A stretch of 64,000 bases of DNA from Allolobophora icterica (GCA_963556255.1 OY744611.1:7144736-7208735); one strand, 5' to 3'; positions 11,207 to 22,040 are shown, counted from the stretch's first letter. Numbers and translations are program-made. The notes: generated by a model not told the origin, from the sequence alone.

Positions 11207-12215
11207 CCCTCAGGCTACCAAGGTTTTTTTGTGACATCGGCTACCAAGGGGGGTGGTTACCATCTCCCGGAATTTCGTGTTTGGTTTCAAATATCAGATC
11301 ATGTAATACAGCATTTGATTCATCATTCATTTCTGAAAAGAATGGTATATTTAGTTGTAAAATATATGAATGCATCCAGAAATTATATAGTTTTTAACAA
11401 AGGCACCGGTCCATTTAACGATATCTGATATTATCCCACACAATTTGCACTATTTGGATAAAAAAATATAAATGATGTGGGTTTTGAAAATGAACTATGT
11501 ATCCAAGAATATTCTAAATATAATGAGACTTAATTTTCAACAATACAAAACTATTCCAAAGTCTGTTTTAGTTACAGGCAGAACCTAAAGGCGTGCAGCT
11601 ATATATCAACATGAAACAAGAAATTATGTAATTTTTCCCAGCAGTCAAATACGTCAGTGGTCCTTGCAGTTATTGCAAGTTACTTCCATTGTTTTGTGCG
11701 AATGCTTCCTGCAAACCGGCTTCTTGAACACTTCACAGCACTGCTTTACTCTGTTAGCATTCTGCTTTGACTGTTTATAGCCCTTCCCCATACCCAACCA
11801 TATCGGTTTACGTTGTGATGTTGCATCAGTGATTTTCACACTGATAAAGCGTATTATTACTTATTATGATCACTTCCGGTTTTCAAAAGACAAATAACTA
11901 AGCAAGCAAATATAGCCCTACATTCCCTCTAAAGAATGGCATAGTTGTTTCTCTTCCAGGAAGAATAATGAATACCTTTATTGTCGACAACAGCTAACAG
12001 CTGACGAGAGAAATTCCTGATTCCATAGGTGGTACCTAGGCTATATCGGGTATAACTTTTTTATGGCGTGGGATGTCATCACGACTTTTACCTCAAAATG
12101 TGTGCAAATGGACCCCCTACAGCTATCTAAAATGTCAAAATTATATTCCATGTGCTAAAAAAATTTTGCAGAAAAACGTAGGGGGTGGTAACCACCCCCC
12201 TTGGTAGCCCGAGGG
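11207..12215. mobile_element. piggyBac element, internally deleted, with TTAA TSD
   Basis: TTAA at 11203-11206 and 12216-12219 flanks the inverted ends CCCTCAGGCTACCAAGG and CCCTCGGGCTACCAAGG (one mismatch). TTAA followed by CCC is the piggyBac signature. Just inside, GGCTACCAAGGGGGGTGG is repeated as a subterminal motif at both ends. A frame at 11654-11839 matches the transposase C-terminal cysteine-rich domain, so this is a deletion derivative of a real piggyBac. Confidence 0.93.
11654..11839 (-). pseudogene. piggyBac transposase C-terminal zinc-binding domain
   Basis: A 61-codon minus frame ends in QCCEVFKKPVCRKHSHK followed by TCNNC. The Cys/His spacing fits the cysteine-rich domain at the C-terminus of piggyBac transposases, which binds the element's ends. 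The catalytic part is absent. Its place inside a TTAA-flanked element supports the assignment. A comparable domain occurs at 57370-57446. Confidence 0.65.
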
Positions 12216-12418
12216 TTAATAGAGCTTTATGGTTAGTTTAATTGATTTTAAACTGCAGAAAAGTCATTGATACTGTGGTATGCCTGTGCAATCAGGCTTC
12301 ATTAATTCGAAACTGGTACCGGCTGATTCGATTCGAAATTCGATTCGAATTCGAATCTTTACCCCCGATTCGATTCGAGATTCGATTCGACTGAAAATTT
12401 GTGATTCGCAGGTCCCTA

Positions 12419-12451
12419 ATACATACATACATACATACATACATACATACA
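12419..12451 (+). repeat. (CATA)n microsatellite, right half
   Basis: Continuation of the 10183 array beyond the inserted hAT element, decaying after about eight units. Confidence 0.95.
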
Positions 12452-12571
12452 CATATACATACATAGATATATACAAATGTGAGATTCTTATAAGTCCTCC
12501 CAAGTAGATTTGCTTCAAATAACTGGAATTTACCTCTTGTGTTGAATATTGTTTAATTTGTTTAGCGCCCG

Positions 12572-12812
12572 TAGAGCTGATGTAAGAACCATGTAGATAA
12601 GGTGTGGGGATCGTAGAGTGACTCATACTTTCCCGCCAACTCATACTTTCCCGCCAAGCTTTAGCACTTTTGCGCCAATTTGTAATTTGCCGCCTAAAAC
12701 GTTGTGGGTCTGCATATATAAGCTGAGCCGCATTGATCGCCGATTGCAATCTTGATGTCGTTTTTCGTTGTGGATGTACAGCGGTCTTGATTCGCCAGCC
12801 CGTACAAGTGTT
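12572..12812 (+). repeat. Possible LTR or retroelement promoter remnant
   Basis: The stretch begins TGTAAGAACC, contains two CATACTTTCCCGCCAA copies and a TATATAAG box near 12714, and ends near a TGTTACA. It lies upstream of an unidentified coding-like frame at 13037. This layout would suit an LTR, but I found no second copy or primer-binding site. Confidence 0.25.
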
Positions 12813-12985
12813 ACACTTTAGATTTGCGGATTAAATCTTCTTATTGCATATATAAGTTAACGTTGGATTTGTGAAGTTGTCTGTAGAAATATTTACATTA
12901 GGTTTAAGAATTCTAACTGACAATTATTTCTGTTATTCGCTTATAGTTGAACTTTTGTGTATCGACGTCATTCTTGTAGCTGTTT

Positions 12986-13028
12986 AACAGATAATTAACC
13001 TTTAAAGTTTAAAGGTTAATTATCTGTT
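12986..13028. repeat. Perfect 43-bp palindrome, 1-nt spacer
   Basis: Left arm 12986-13006 and right arm 13008-13028 are exact reverse complements (21 bp each) around a single G. AT-rich arms with almost no loop would extrude as a cruciform. Confidence 0.98.
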
Positions 13029-13036
13029 CTTGCTTA

Positions 13037-13429
13037 GAGATAGAAACGGAAGGTGAGAAAAGGCCTACCAGTCCTGAGGTACAGATTACATCTGTAATGA
13101 ATAGAATGTTGGACCAGTTAGGAGTTCTCACAACAGGACAAGGTAACCAAGCTGCAGAATTTTCTGATATGAGAAACAATCTGGATCACATGGACGTAAG
13201 ACTACTTGACGTTGGACAGATGAGAGACCGTGCAGAAGACATTGCCTATCAAGAGACTGAGTTAAGGCAAGGTTAAACAGAGGCTATGCAGCGCTTGTTT
13301 AGTTTGGAAACATATAGAAGAGAAATGGAGTCCGTGAGTCCGAAAATGAATACAAACTACATATCCACTGTAGTTGCTGTACCTCCTACCGCCGGCCTTA
13401 CCACTCTGGAAACCTCGAGAACTCCTTAA
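13037..13429 (+). pseudogene. Unidentified coding-like frame with one stop
   Basis: A frame of about 130 codons, interrupted only by TAA at 13274-13276. It starts just after a CTTGCTTAG that could be a splice acceptor. The residues are hydrophilic and helical (RMLDQLGVLTTGQG, NNLDHMDVRLLDVGQMRD, RLFSLETYRREME), reminiscent of a gag or coiled-coil segment. Composition and the single lesion suggest recent coding. I do not recognise the family. The following 13430-13880 has a degenerate CATA tract near 13710-13800 and nothing else. Confidence 0.35.
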
Positions 13430-13881
13430 ATATGTATAGCATGTGGTGCTCTGGAGACCAGTGAAGCCCCGGTTATTCTTAGAGGTTGCGAGCGCATAAT
13501 GCATCAGACACGCATTGATTATCGCTTAATTAACTGGACCAGGAGCCCAGATTTTGCCTTGGCCTAAGAAAGAAGCGAACCCAAAATTCGAACCCCTGCA
13601 TCCGGAAGATAGTAATGTAAGTGTTTCACGAGGGCTCAGCGAACCTTCTCAATTCAAACCGTCGGGGGTATAGCGTCCAGAACGGGGGAAGGCGCACAGA
13701 CGCAATCATAAATACATACATAAAAACATACATACATACATACATAGGCTACGTGCATACATATTACATACATGCATACACGAATAGTATACAAACATAC
13801 ATATTATTTTATATGCAATATCAATTGAGATCAACAATTGACTTTACTGATGTTTCCATGACTATCTTGTGGGCTGTTGTA

Positions 13882-15524
13882 GGGGAGAGTGCTCCAAGAT
13901 GCCCAGGGCGAATAAGATGCCCACCCCCTCTAAAACGTGTAGAATGATACAAATTCGTATTTTAGTTGTGTCTTTGCATGTAGCGACATCTTACGAACCT
14001 TCCTTAGCAGCAGCATTTCAATATTCGAGATATTGGCGTGATTATTACATTTTTTCAATTTTGACTACTTTTGGGCAAGTACACATTTATGAATCTGCTT
14101 CATTTTCTCCGTAACCTTATTTAATACCTAGGGGCGCATTTCAGTGTTTATTTTGGGTCCATTTTTAGTTGTTTTGGTGGCTTTATCAATCTTGTAAATA
14201 TTAACCTAGTGAAATAAAATGGCGTCAATTGAGAGGGACTCGAAAATTACAAGAAGCCCATGGGCGTCTTGAATGTATAGGAAGCACAGAGGTTACAAGA
14301 TGCCCATGGGCGTCTTTGATACCTTGAGAATCTTAGAACCACATCTTTGGGTCATGTGAATTGAAGAGGTATGTGAGTTTGGTGATGCTTCTGATTAATT
14401 GTTGACATTTAATTCTAATAACACCGGCAGTTTTATGGCGCCGCAACACATTCGAGTCATTACAACGTTGTTTTATTGTTGCAAAGCTGCATCAGTGGAC
14501 TATGTTGATTACTCTTACATGGCTAACACCTAGTTGTGTGGGGGTACGGTGTGCGTATTTGTCTGTCACTGTTTCCACATCAGCCTAAATTTTATTTGCA
14601 GCATATACTTGTTTATTGTGATAGTGAGAATGCACAAATGGTTTTCTAGGAGCTTGCTGAAATGAGTGAGAAAGACAGTTCACCGTATAAAAAGAAGGTA
14701 CTAGAAGAGGCAGGTAAGAAAAAGATGAAAACAATGCCAAAACAGACAAAATCTGTGGCAAGCTGTAGGCCTAAGGACTCTGCATCTTCAGAGACTGTTG
14801 CAGCAAAAAAATGAAGGAATTAAAAAATAAAAAGAAACTTACATTCAGACAAGACAAACCAAGGGGAAGAAAAGCAAGACATGGCGTCCTGGAAACTCAG
14901 CCAAGAAAGACAGCTAAAAACAAGCCCAAGTATGACTACGAAGAAGATTGAAAATGTCTAATGTGTGGTGAACGCTTCAGTGATAGTGCTGCTGGGGAGA
15001 AATGGATAGAATGCAGGAAGTGTAAGGGTTGGTGTCATGAAGAGTGTACAGATGGAGAGACATTCAAAGGATTTGTGTGCGACTTTTGTCGTTAACTGAC
15101 AATGAAAATAACAATAACATCTTACGACATATAAAGGCTAGGATTTTTCTTTCCATGTCTTGATTTGCTTAGTAGCTGTAGGGTCTATAGTTTATGGTTA
15201 GGTTTGTTTGTTTTATTTAAAAGTTTACTGCTTTAGTCTAAAATTGCAGGATTGCCACACTACTTGTTTTAATCATTTTCCATTGTTCTAAGATGCCCAT
15301 CCCATGGGCGTCTTGTAGTATGGGGTTCCTAAGATGCCCAGTTTGAAGACATCTACTTTTTTTAATTTACAAAACTTATGTTTTTGAATTAACTTCTATA
15401 GTTGCTCTGGTTGCTTTATTGATGACCACTCTTTGCATTGGGTACAAACTTGTACTTCTCCTGCAATCTACACAGCTGAAAAACACAAATCTCCTTAGCG
15501 TGGGCATCTTGGAGCACTCTCCCC
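13882..15524. mobile_element. pogo-like Tc1/mariner element with TA TSD
   Basis: TA at 13880-13881 and 15525-15526 flanks the inverted ends GGGGAGAGTGCTCCAAGATG. The TIR identity runs 23-24 bp, to GCCCA. AAGATGCCCA and its complement recur internally at about 13897, 13914, 14251, 14297, 15290-15310 and 15340, several times as the palindrome AAGATGCCCATGGGCGTCTT. These look like transposase-binding subterminal repeats. The only coding remnant is a linker plus PHD finger (14662-15095). The DDE catalytic domain is missing, so the element is an internal-deletion derivative. Confidence 0.85.
14662..15095 (+). pseudogene. Transposase C-terminus with PHD finger
   Basis: A possible acceptor TTTTCTAG precedes the start. 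A lysine-rich linker runs to about 14811, where a 1-nt slip in an A7 run changes frame. From 14811 the frame is RQDKPRGRKARHG, then a TGA at 14949-14951, then a compact finger: CLMCGERF, WIECRKCKGWCHEEC and CDFCR. This C4HC3 spacing is a PHD finger of the type found at the C-termini of many invertebrate pogo/Tigger-class transposases. All eight metal ligands are present. It probably contributed chromatin or DNA targeting in the complete protein. Confidence 0.7.
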
Positions 15525-15897
15525 TACTATGTTAAGCTCCACATCATTGCATACAAATCACCGAAACACAATCGCCACCGCTGTTAGTTCCTTCATCTCA
15601 ATAAACACAAAAGAGATCTAGATCAGTAAACACCAAATTTAAAATCAAAATGCAAGAACCACATTTACTTGCCTTTGCTTATTAGTACTAATAAAATCCA
15701 AGAAGATCAATTAAATTAAATCAAGTAACATGTTTACATACTAAATCCCGAGACAGAAAAATGTTTATAAAGAAGGAACTTTTGTGTCTACTGGATACTG
15801 TCTACTTCCGTAACTTTTACACTGCTTCTTATAAAGACATATCAGGAAACTATTGTAGCTGAGAAGGCAACATGCGAACTACACTGCGTCGTGTTCG
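15525..15897. other. No recognised feature
   Basis: AT-rich flank between two mobile elements, with nothing supportable. Confidence 0.4.
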
Positions 15898-16966
15898 CGG
15901 TGGCTTATTTTAGAGATTTCAATCTCTGGCTAGCGCGGTCCGTACGTGGGACTTAAATGGCGTGGCACACATTCAAATGGCAGCGATGGTAAACGATCTC
16001 AACCGATACATTCATTGAAAAACTAGCGTGGTCGAGGCTACACGGTCGTTATAGAAAAACGAGTAGGCCTACTTTTGTACATTGAGTCATCGTTCGACCT
16101 ATGCACAGATATAGATCAGACCTACAAGTTTCAACGCATACATGTACGTATGCATTTGTTTGCGCTAGGCTAAAGGTAAACTTATTATAATGAATACTAT
16201 AATGTATACCCGAAGAATTTAGACAACTGTCTGTGTTGCCACGTGTTCATGTCTGTGATTACTCGACCCACTACTAAACTGTTCCTGTCCTTCTCCGCTT
16301 GGTTCTGCCTCCTATCTCTTTCACTGTCTCCGGATGTGCGTTTCTTCATATTTCTGTGTGTGTATCGCTGTAGATTTCTCTATCTGCCTCTTTAAATCTT
16401 TCGAACGGCATTGCTGGGTGTCATGTTCGCGCGCATTCTTAACCTTTAGCCGTAGATTCCATTCTTAGACGTATCAGATCGTAGCATGGCTTGACCTTCT
16501 CCAGTTCCGGAGTTTATTTCTGGATATCAAGTATTTGCCCAACACTGGACACAGTGCTTCTATGAGGTTTGGAAAGGCGCTGTATAAATATCCAGATACG
16601 TACACAGATACATGTATGCATAACAACAGACACCATCTCCCAGCCATTCGTATCAGGCAACATCTTCATTCCTTTTGAACAAGCAATGCAAAATTTGATG
16701 AGGAATGAAGTTTGAGGCAAAACATTCTTGATATGTTCTTCTCGTTCGGAAATTTGTGAAATCTAAACGTGAAATTAGTGTATGCCTACACGTTAACCAC
16801 GTTGTTTAAAAGCGACCGTATGACCTCGATCCTTTTCATTTTTCAACAAAATGATCGCATGATATCCTTCACCACCTCTGCCAGTTTGATTGGGCGCTAC
16901 GCCATTTAAGGTCTCTGTGTACGGACCATGCTAGCCCGAGATTCAAATATCTGAAATAAGCTATTT
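15898..16966. mobile_element. DNA element with about 165-bp imperfect inverted arms
   Basis: The left arm (15898-16066) and right arm (16800-16966, reversed) share TCTxGGCTAGCxxGGTCCGTAC, then CTTAAATGGCGTxGC, ATTCATTGAAAAA and CGGTCG, at roughly three-quarters identity. The 730-bp centre has no recognised coding. A third arm copy stands alone at 6125-6262. I could not fix the exact ends or a target duplication, so the superfamily is unknown. Confidence 0.65.
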
Positions 16967-17013
16967 GAACTTCGATATAATGACAAGTACAGAATTTCAT
17001 GCTCTAAACTCTA

Positions 17014-18622
17014 AAGATCTACAATATCTACCGACCTCCTAAATCATCATCTTATTCTGCAAAACCTAGTGCTTTCCTTGAGGAATTTAACTCCTTTCTA
17101 TCTGTTGCTGTCACCACACCCCATGAGTTTGTCCTCACTGGTGACTTTAACATCCACGTTGACAACCCATCCGATCCATTTGCATCCCAGTTTCTTTCCT
17201 CCCTAAATGCTTTCAATCTGATCCAACATGTTTCCTTTCCCACTCACAAATATGGCCACACTCTCGACTTAATCATTACTTCTGTCTCATCCAGCTTGTC
17301 ACCAATCCTCAGCTGCGAACTCAATTCGCCCTCTGATCACTATCCTATATTCACTAAACTCAATATTTAGCCATCTCCTCGCCCCCCCACCCAAACTCTG
17401 CTCATTCCGTCGTATCAGCTCCATTGACCTTGATGCATTCAAACTCGATCTTGAGGCCCCACCCCTTCTCCTCAATCCCCTAACAGACCATAATGATCTC
17501 TTGTCTGCATACAATTCCACTTTGTCAGAACTCCTCAACAAACATGCTCCAATTATCACTAAACCTGAAACTCATGCAAAAAATCCATGGTTCAACTCTT
17601 TTCTTCAAGCTCTTAAATCATCGCGCCGTCGTCTGGAGCGAGCATACAGACGTTCTGGTGATCTCTCTGTCCTCAATAGACTTACAACCTTGACCAATAG
17701 ATATCACAGCCAACTTCTGTCAGCCAAAAAACGCTACCTGTCATCTCTTGTTCACTCAAATTCATCCAATTTTATAAATCTCTGGAAAACCATAAACAAT
17801 TTTCTTCACCGTGGCTCTTCTCACCCCTCCCAAACTCCATCGCACATGCATCCATTGCCGACTCCTTTGCATCATTCTTCACTGACAAAGTTTCCTCACT
17901 CCATCTCTCATTACAGACTCGCTTATCAAAATCAACCTCTACACAAACCGACTCTTCCCTCTCAGGCGACCACAGTGACACAAATTTGCCACCTACTGCA
18001 TGCTTTAACCTGTTTGAGCCAGCCACTGAAGCAGAAATCACTACCCTCATTCAAGCCTCACAAAACAAACAATGCGATCTCGACCCAATCCCAACATCCT
18101 TACTCAAAGACTGTGCAACCCTTCTCGTTCCTACTATAACCAAGATCATCAACCTGTCTCTATCGACCGGTACGTTTCCTATGCTTTTCAAAAACTCAGT
18201 TGTTAAACCACTTCTCAAAAAACCATCCCTAGACAAGGAACTTCTCTCCAACTACCGCCCAATTTCAAACTTCTCTTTCCTATCTAAGCTGTCCGAACGG
18301 GTTGTCCTCTCTCGTCTCAACGGTTATCTTACCTCAGACAATCTCCTAAACCCAAATCAATCTGCCTACACCAAACATCACTCCACTGAAACAGTCCTCA
18401 CCTCGCTATACAGCAAACTTGTCACGGCAATAGGTCGTCAACAAGTCTCTTGTCTGTGCCTTTTGGACATCTCTGCCGCCTTTGACACAATAGACCATGC
18501 TATCCTTATCAAACGGCTTTCCTCTGTATTTGGAATTTCTGGTACTGCCCTATCGTGGATCAATTCATACCTTTCCTCACATTCTTTCACCGTTAATGCC
18601 GCAGGTCACTGCTCTAGCCCGC
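17014..18622 (+). pseudogene. L2-like LINE: endonuclease plus RT, 3'-truncated
   Basis: The frame from 17017 reads IYNIYRPPK, LTGDFNIHVDNP, GHTLDLI and SPSDHYP, the catalytic landmarks of an EEP endonuclease, and stops at TAG 17368. In another frame the linker (NPWFNSFLQALKSSRRRLER) and RT follow: CDLDPIPTSLLK, NYRPISNFSFLSKLSE, NQSAYTKHHSTETVL and LLDISAAFDTIDHA. A second frameshift lies near 17830. The sequence breaks at about 18622, just before the GVPQGSVLGP motif, where an unrelated DNA element begins. The YADD active site is therefore lost. Fragments of the same family lie at 3.6, 45.8, 56.5, 57.7 and 60.0 kb. Confidence 0.88.
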
Positions 18623-18624
18623 AC

Positions 18625-20345
18625 AATAGGGTGGAGTGAAAAAAATAAAATTTCTAGAAAATGATCGTAATAGTGATGAATAGTTGCCTTTTGGCATAGT
18701 TAGTTATCGTGCAAAATATTTTTAAAAAATTCGCTCGGGAAGATGTGCCCCAACGAGTTTTAAAATTTTAAAATTTTTGAAAAAATGTCAAATTTACGAA
18801 AATTTTTAAAATATTAAAAATTTCACAAGCTAATTGTAATAGTGTTTAGGCATTTAATTATGACGTATTTAATGACCATGCAAGAGAAAATTTATATGAT
18901 CTGCCTTCTAAGATGTGCCCCAACGAGTTTTAAAATTTGACATTTTTCACAAATTTGTCAAAATTGGTAACAATTGTATAAACTTAAATTTTTTTTAAAA
19001 GCTAACTCTAATAGTGTTTAAGCATTTAATTATGATGTATTTAATGACCATGCAAAATAAAATTAATGAATGATTGTATGTTAGCAATATTAAATAAACA
19101 ATAAACAATCCCGACAGACTATACTTGTTAATCACTGAAAAGTGAGTCAATACGTTACTCGATTGAAATGGATGGCTTTACTGCAGGCCCACGGGCATTT
19201 ACAGGCCAATCGGCAAGTCCATGGCAACCTGTGAACAACTGCCAGTTATTTTGTTTCACAAAATTGAAGTTGATTTTCCGGAATTGACTGATCAAAAGTA
19301 TTTGTTTGACATTTGTGAAGAAGTAATGAAGGGATATTGTTCTCAATCTCTGGCCAGGCCTGATCCAGGTGCTATGTCGCACTCCAGGTGGATAACCACA
19401 GCTAATCGAATCCTGCGTCTGTATGTTGCAAGTGATTGCCCATCAGACAATCCGCAAATATTGGTGACATACGCTGTAAGAGTGTATGCTCCGATGTGAT
19501 TTTGCATCAAAATGAAACCCTAGTGCAAATATGGTTCTATGCACCTTTGGCATACAATCTCCAGATCACGTTGCCTGCCGAAGTCCTTTAGACTATTTAT
19601 GACCCGGTAATACAACGAAATGGATTTTTCGGACATCCAGAAAGCATCCGTCTTGGAATGATAACTGACACTTGGAAGCATATCCGTGCTCTAGGACTAC
19701 GCAGAATCTTGCGATCGAAAAATGATCGAAAAATGATTGTCAACAGCAAATAGAATGTATACGTGAATTTTCTATTCCAGAACTTAATTTTGCTGCAAAT
19801 GATTACATCTATTTGATTGATTGGCAAGATGTAAATGTAACAGAACCACCGGTCATTTCCACACTTTCCAAAGCTGATCTTGAAGAATTTATCGCCAGTG
19901 AGTTTGTTCCAGAATTTCCATGCCAAACACAATCGGTTGAGCGCTCTGTAAAACTTGTAACTGAGGCATCTGCTGCCGTGGTTGGGCAAATATCTAGACA
20001 TGGTTTCATCCTTTCCAGGTAGGAATCTCGGGAACTAATGTCTTGTTTTAATACAAAGGCAGAATTTCAAACGAATTACGTATTGACTCAATTTTCAGTG
20101 ATTAACAAGTATAGTCTGTCAGTTTATTGTTTATTACTTGTTTAGGCCTAATACTGCTAACATACAATCATTTATTAATTTTGTTTTGCATGGTCATTAA
20201 GTACATCATAATTAAATGCTTAAACACTAGTACAGTTAGCGTTTTTACATTTTTTAACTTTATACAATTGTTACAAATTTTGACAAATTTGTGAAAAATG
20301 TCAAATTTTAAAACTCGTTGGGGCACATCTTGGAAGGCGGATTAT
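18625..20345. mobile_element. Long inverted-repeat DNA element with transposase-like remnant
   Basis: A block beginning GATGTGCCCCAACGAG occurs at about 18743 and 18912 and inverted at about 20315-20331. The arms 18900-19160 and 20085-20345 match over some 260 bp, through GTATGTTAGCA, ATACTTGTTAATCACTGA and GAGTCAATACGT. The left side carries an extra tandem copy of the arm start. It begins right where the L2-like LINE is cut, with CAATAGGGTGGAGTG as the possible true left end. No matching right end was found, so it may be truncated. Confidence 0.7.
19221..20065 (+). pseudogene. Remnant of a mobile-element protein of uncertain class
   Basis: Between the inverted arms, broken plus frames read SHSRWITTANRILRLYVA, VYAPM, DPVIQRNGFFGHPE, LGLRRILRSKND, IPELNFAANDYIYLIDWQ, VTEPPV and FPCQTQSVERSVKLVTEA, ending RHGFILSR. 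I associate this string of motifs with a protein family repeatedly encoded by transposon-like loci in invertebrate genomes, but I cannot assign it to a named superfamily. At least three stops or frameshifts interrupt it (near 19497, 19590 and 19755). It is collinear from 19221 to 20065. Confidence 0.5.
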
Positions 20346-20611
20346 GAATAAGCTAGTCGTGTTTTGGATTTCAGGCAATATAAGAGTCGTGTCACTCGTG
20401 CGATAAAATTTCTGTCATCTTTCTTAGGGAGGACATAGTTATTGGGTCTGTCTCATAAATTGGTGGGCTGTGCATAAAACGGAGGAAGGAGTTGATGCAG
20501 CACATGGAATGGATTCGCAATAGGCCTATTGGCTTGAAAAAGTTTAATCTCAATCGTCCGCAGTTGATCGCTGAATTGGGGCAGATCGCTATCGATGTAT
20601 CCGAACCTATT

Positions 20612-20709
20612 TAGCCTTAGAAGGAATCTCTCTATTTTATCTCGATCGTTGACAGACCTGTAGCCTTAAAAGGAATCTCTCTATTTTATCTCGATCGTTG
20701 GCAGACATT
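20612..20709 (+). repeat. 49-bp tandem duplication
   Basis: TAGCCTTAGAAGGAATCTC and the 30 bases after it recur 49 bases later with two or so changes. The rest of 20346-20890 holds nothing recognised. Confidence 0.85.
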
Positions 20710-20889
20710 CACATCCGCACCATGCGCTGAAAAATCTCATTGCAACAGAAACTATCTTCATACCACCCAATGACAAATTGCATGAACAACTGACTCGGTG
20801 AATGCCCATTTTAAGCGGAAAATAGGGAAATGAAACAGCATTGCCACTGCGTATGAATTTCGCGGGTCTAGCACGTCACACTTCGTCAC

Positions 20890-21302
20890 AGGAGGAAGTA
20901 CGATCACGTCACGCCGCTCCTGCGCGACGTTCTGCACTGGTTGCCTGCCCCATTCCGTATCGAGTTCTAGATCTATCTGCTTGTCTACAAATCACTCCAT
21001 GGGGCAGCGCCCGAGTATCTGCGTGACTTCTGCACCGAGACTCATTCCTCCGCTCCCGGACTGCGACTTAGCTCGCTAGACAAGACCGATCTTCGCGTAC
21101 GGAGGATGAGGACGCGCTTCGGCGATCGCGCTTTCTCGGTTGCTGGTCCCAGATGCTGGAACAGTCTTCCTACCGTCATCAGACTGGCCGACTCAGTGGA
21201 CTCATTCAAATCACAGCTTAAACCCAGTGATGAATAAGCTGGTTCCCGCGACTTCGCTTTTTTGGGCGCTGTAGAAATCCGGAGATTACGATTACGATTA
21301 CG
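20890..21302 (+). pseudogene. CR1/L2-like LINE C-terminus and 3' tail
   Basis: The frame reads HVTPLLRDVLHWLPAPFRIE, stop, IYLLVYKSLHGAAPEYLRDF, FGDRAFSVAGPRCWNSLP and SFKSQLKP, the conserved RT C-terminal domain of CR1/L2 elements, with one internal stop. The 3' UTR ends in GATTACGATTACGATTACGA, a microsatellite-like tail typical of these LINEs. A hAT-like MITE abuts the tail. Confidence 0.85.
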
Positions 21303-21856
21303 ATGGGCAATAGTTAACTAAAAAGTTGCTAACTTTTAGTTTAACTAAAAAAATTAGTTAAGGAAGAAGAACTAAAATAATAGTTTAGTTAAAACCATAG
21401 TTTAACTAAAAAATTGTAGTTGCTAACTAAAAAGCTTGACTAAAAAAATCAGCAATATGCAACTATTTCCCACAGTGAACATTGAACACTGTCAGCAAAA
21501 AAAACATTTTAACACTGCATGGTTTTAGCATTAACAGCCTGTGCTTTCAAATGCATACACTACTTACAGTACACATGTAACTGTATGCCAGAACAGTACA
21601 CATTGCATAGGTTGAAGGTGAAATTGTCATTGACGCTTTGCATTATTACAGTTCACTTAACGTCTTTTATTGTGAGAATGTTTGTCGTAAAAAGTTGGAA
21701 AAAAGTTGGAAAAAGTTTAACTAGGCCTACTTTTTTAAAAGTTTAGTTAACTAATTTCCAAAATCAGTTGCCAACTTTAGTTAGGGCCTAAACTATTTTA
21801 TTTTAGTTGGAAAATGGTTTTAGTTTAACTAAAAAAATAGTTTAGTGCCCATCACT
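21303..21856. mobile_element. AT-rich MITE with GATGGGCA ends
   Basis: The left end GATGGGCAATAGTTAACTA and the right end (read inward GATGGGCACTAAACTATTTT) are inverted. The interior is dominated by TTAGTTTAACTAAAA motifs in both orientations. No target duplication could be read, so the hAT-like assignment is tentative. Confidence 0.6.
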
Positions 21857-21944
21857 GCTTAAACCTTAGCCTACTTGTTTGCTAAGGCTTATACCGCCTG
21901 CTAGGAGTTGTAAGGCGTCCTTGTAGCGGCAAATTGTAAATTGT

Positions 21945-21945
21945 C

Positions 21946-22005
<60 letters not shown>
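21945..22005 (+). repeat. (ATT)n microsatellite
   Basis: About 20 ATT units. Preceding bases (21880-21944) resemble a LINE 3' end with GTAGCGGCAAATTGTAAATTG. Confidence 0.95.
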
Positions 22006-22007
<2 letters not shown>

Positions 22008-22040
22008 ATGTAGTCCATCGCGATTGTTTCTATCACGCCG

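Larger units (their letters stand above)
10380..12418. mobile_element. hAT-type element inserted in the (CATA)n array
   Basis: The ends read TAGGGACCTGCGAA inward from both sides, a perfect 14-bp TIR. Both ends continue into clusters of ATTCGATTCGAA-type subterminal repeats (10400-10480 and 12325-12405). ATACATAC flanks both ends, fitting an 8-bp duplication, although in a period-4 repeat this flank is weak evidence by itself. No transposase is recognised, so it is non-autonomous. Subtracting the nested piggyBac element at 11207-12215, it was about 1.03 kb. Confidence 0.85.

Noticed and set aside
17772..18251. Minus-strand frames
   Set aside because: Shadows of the plus-strand L2-like RT.
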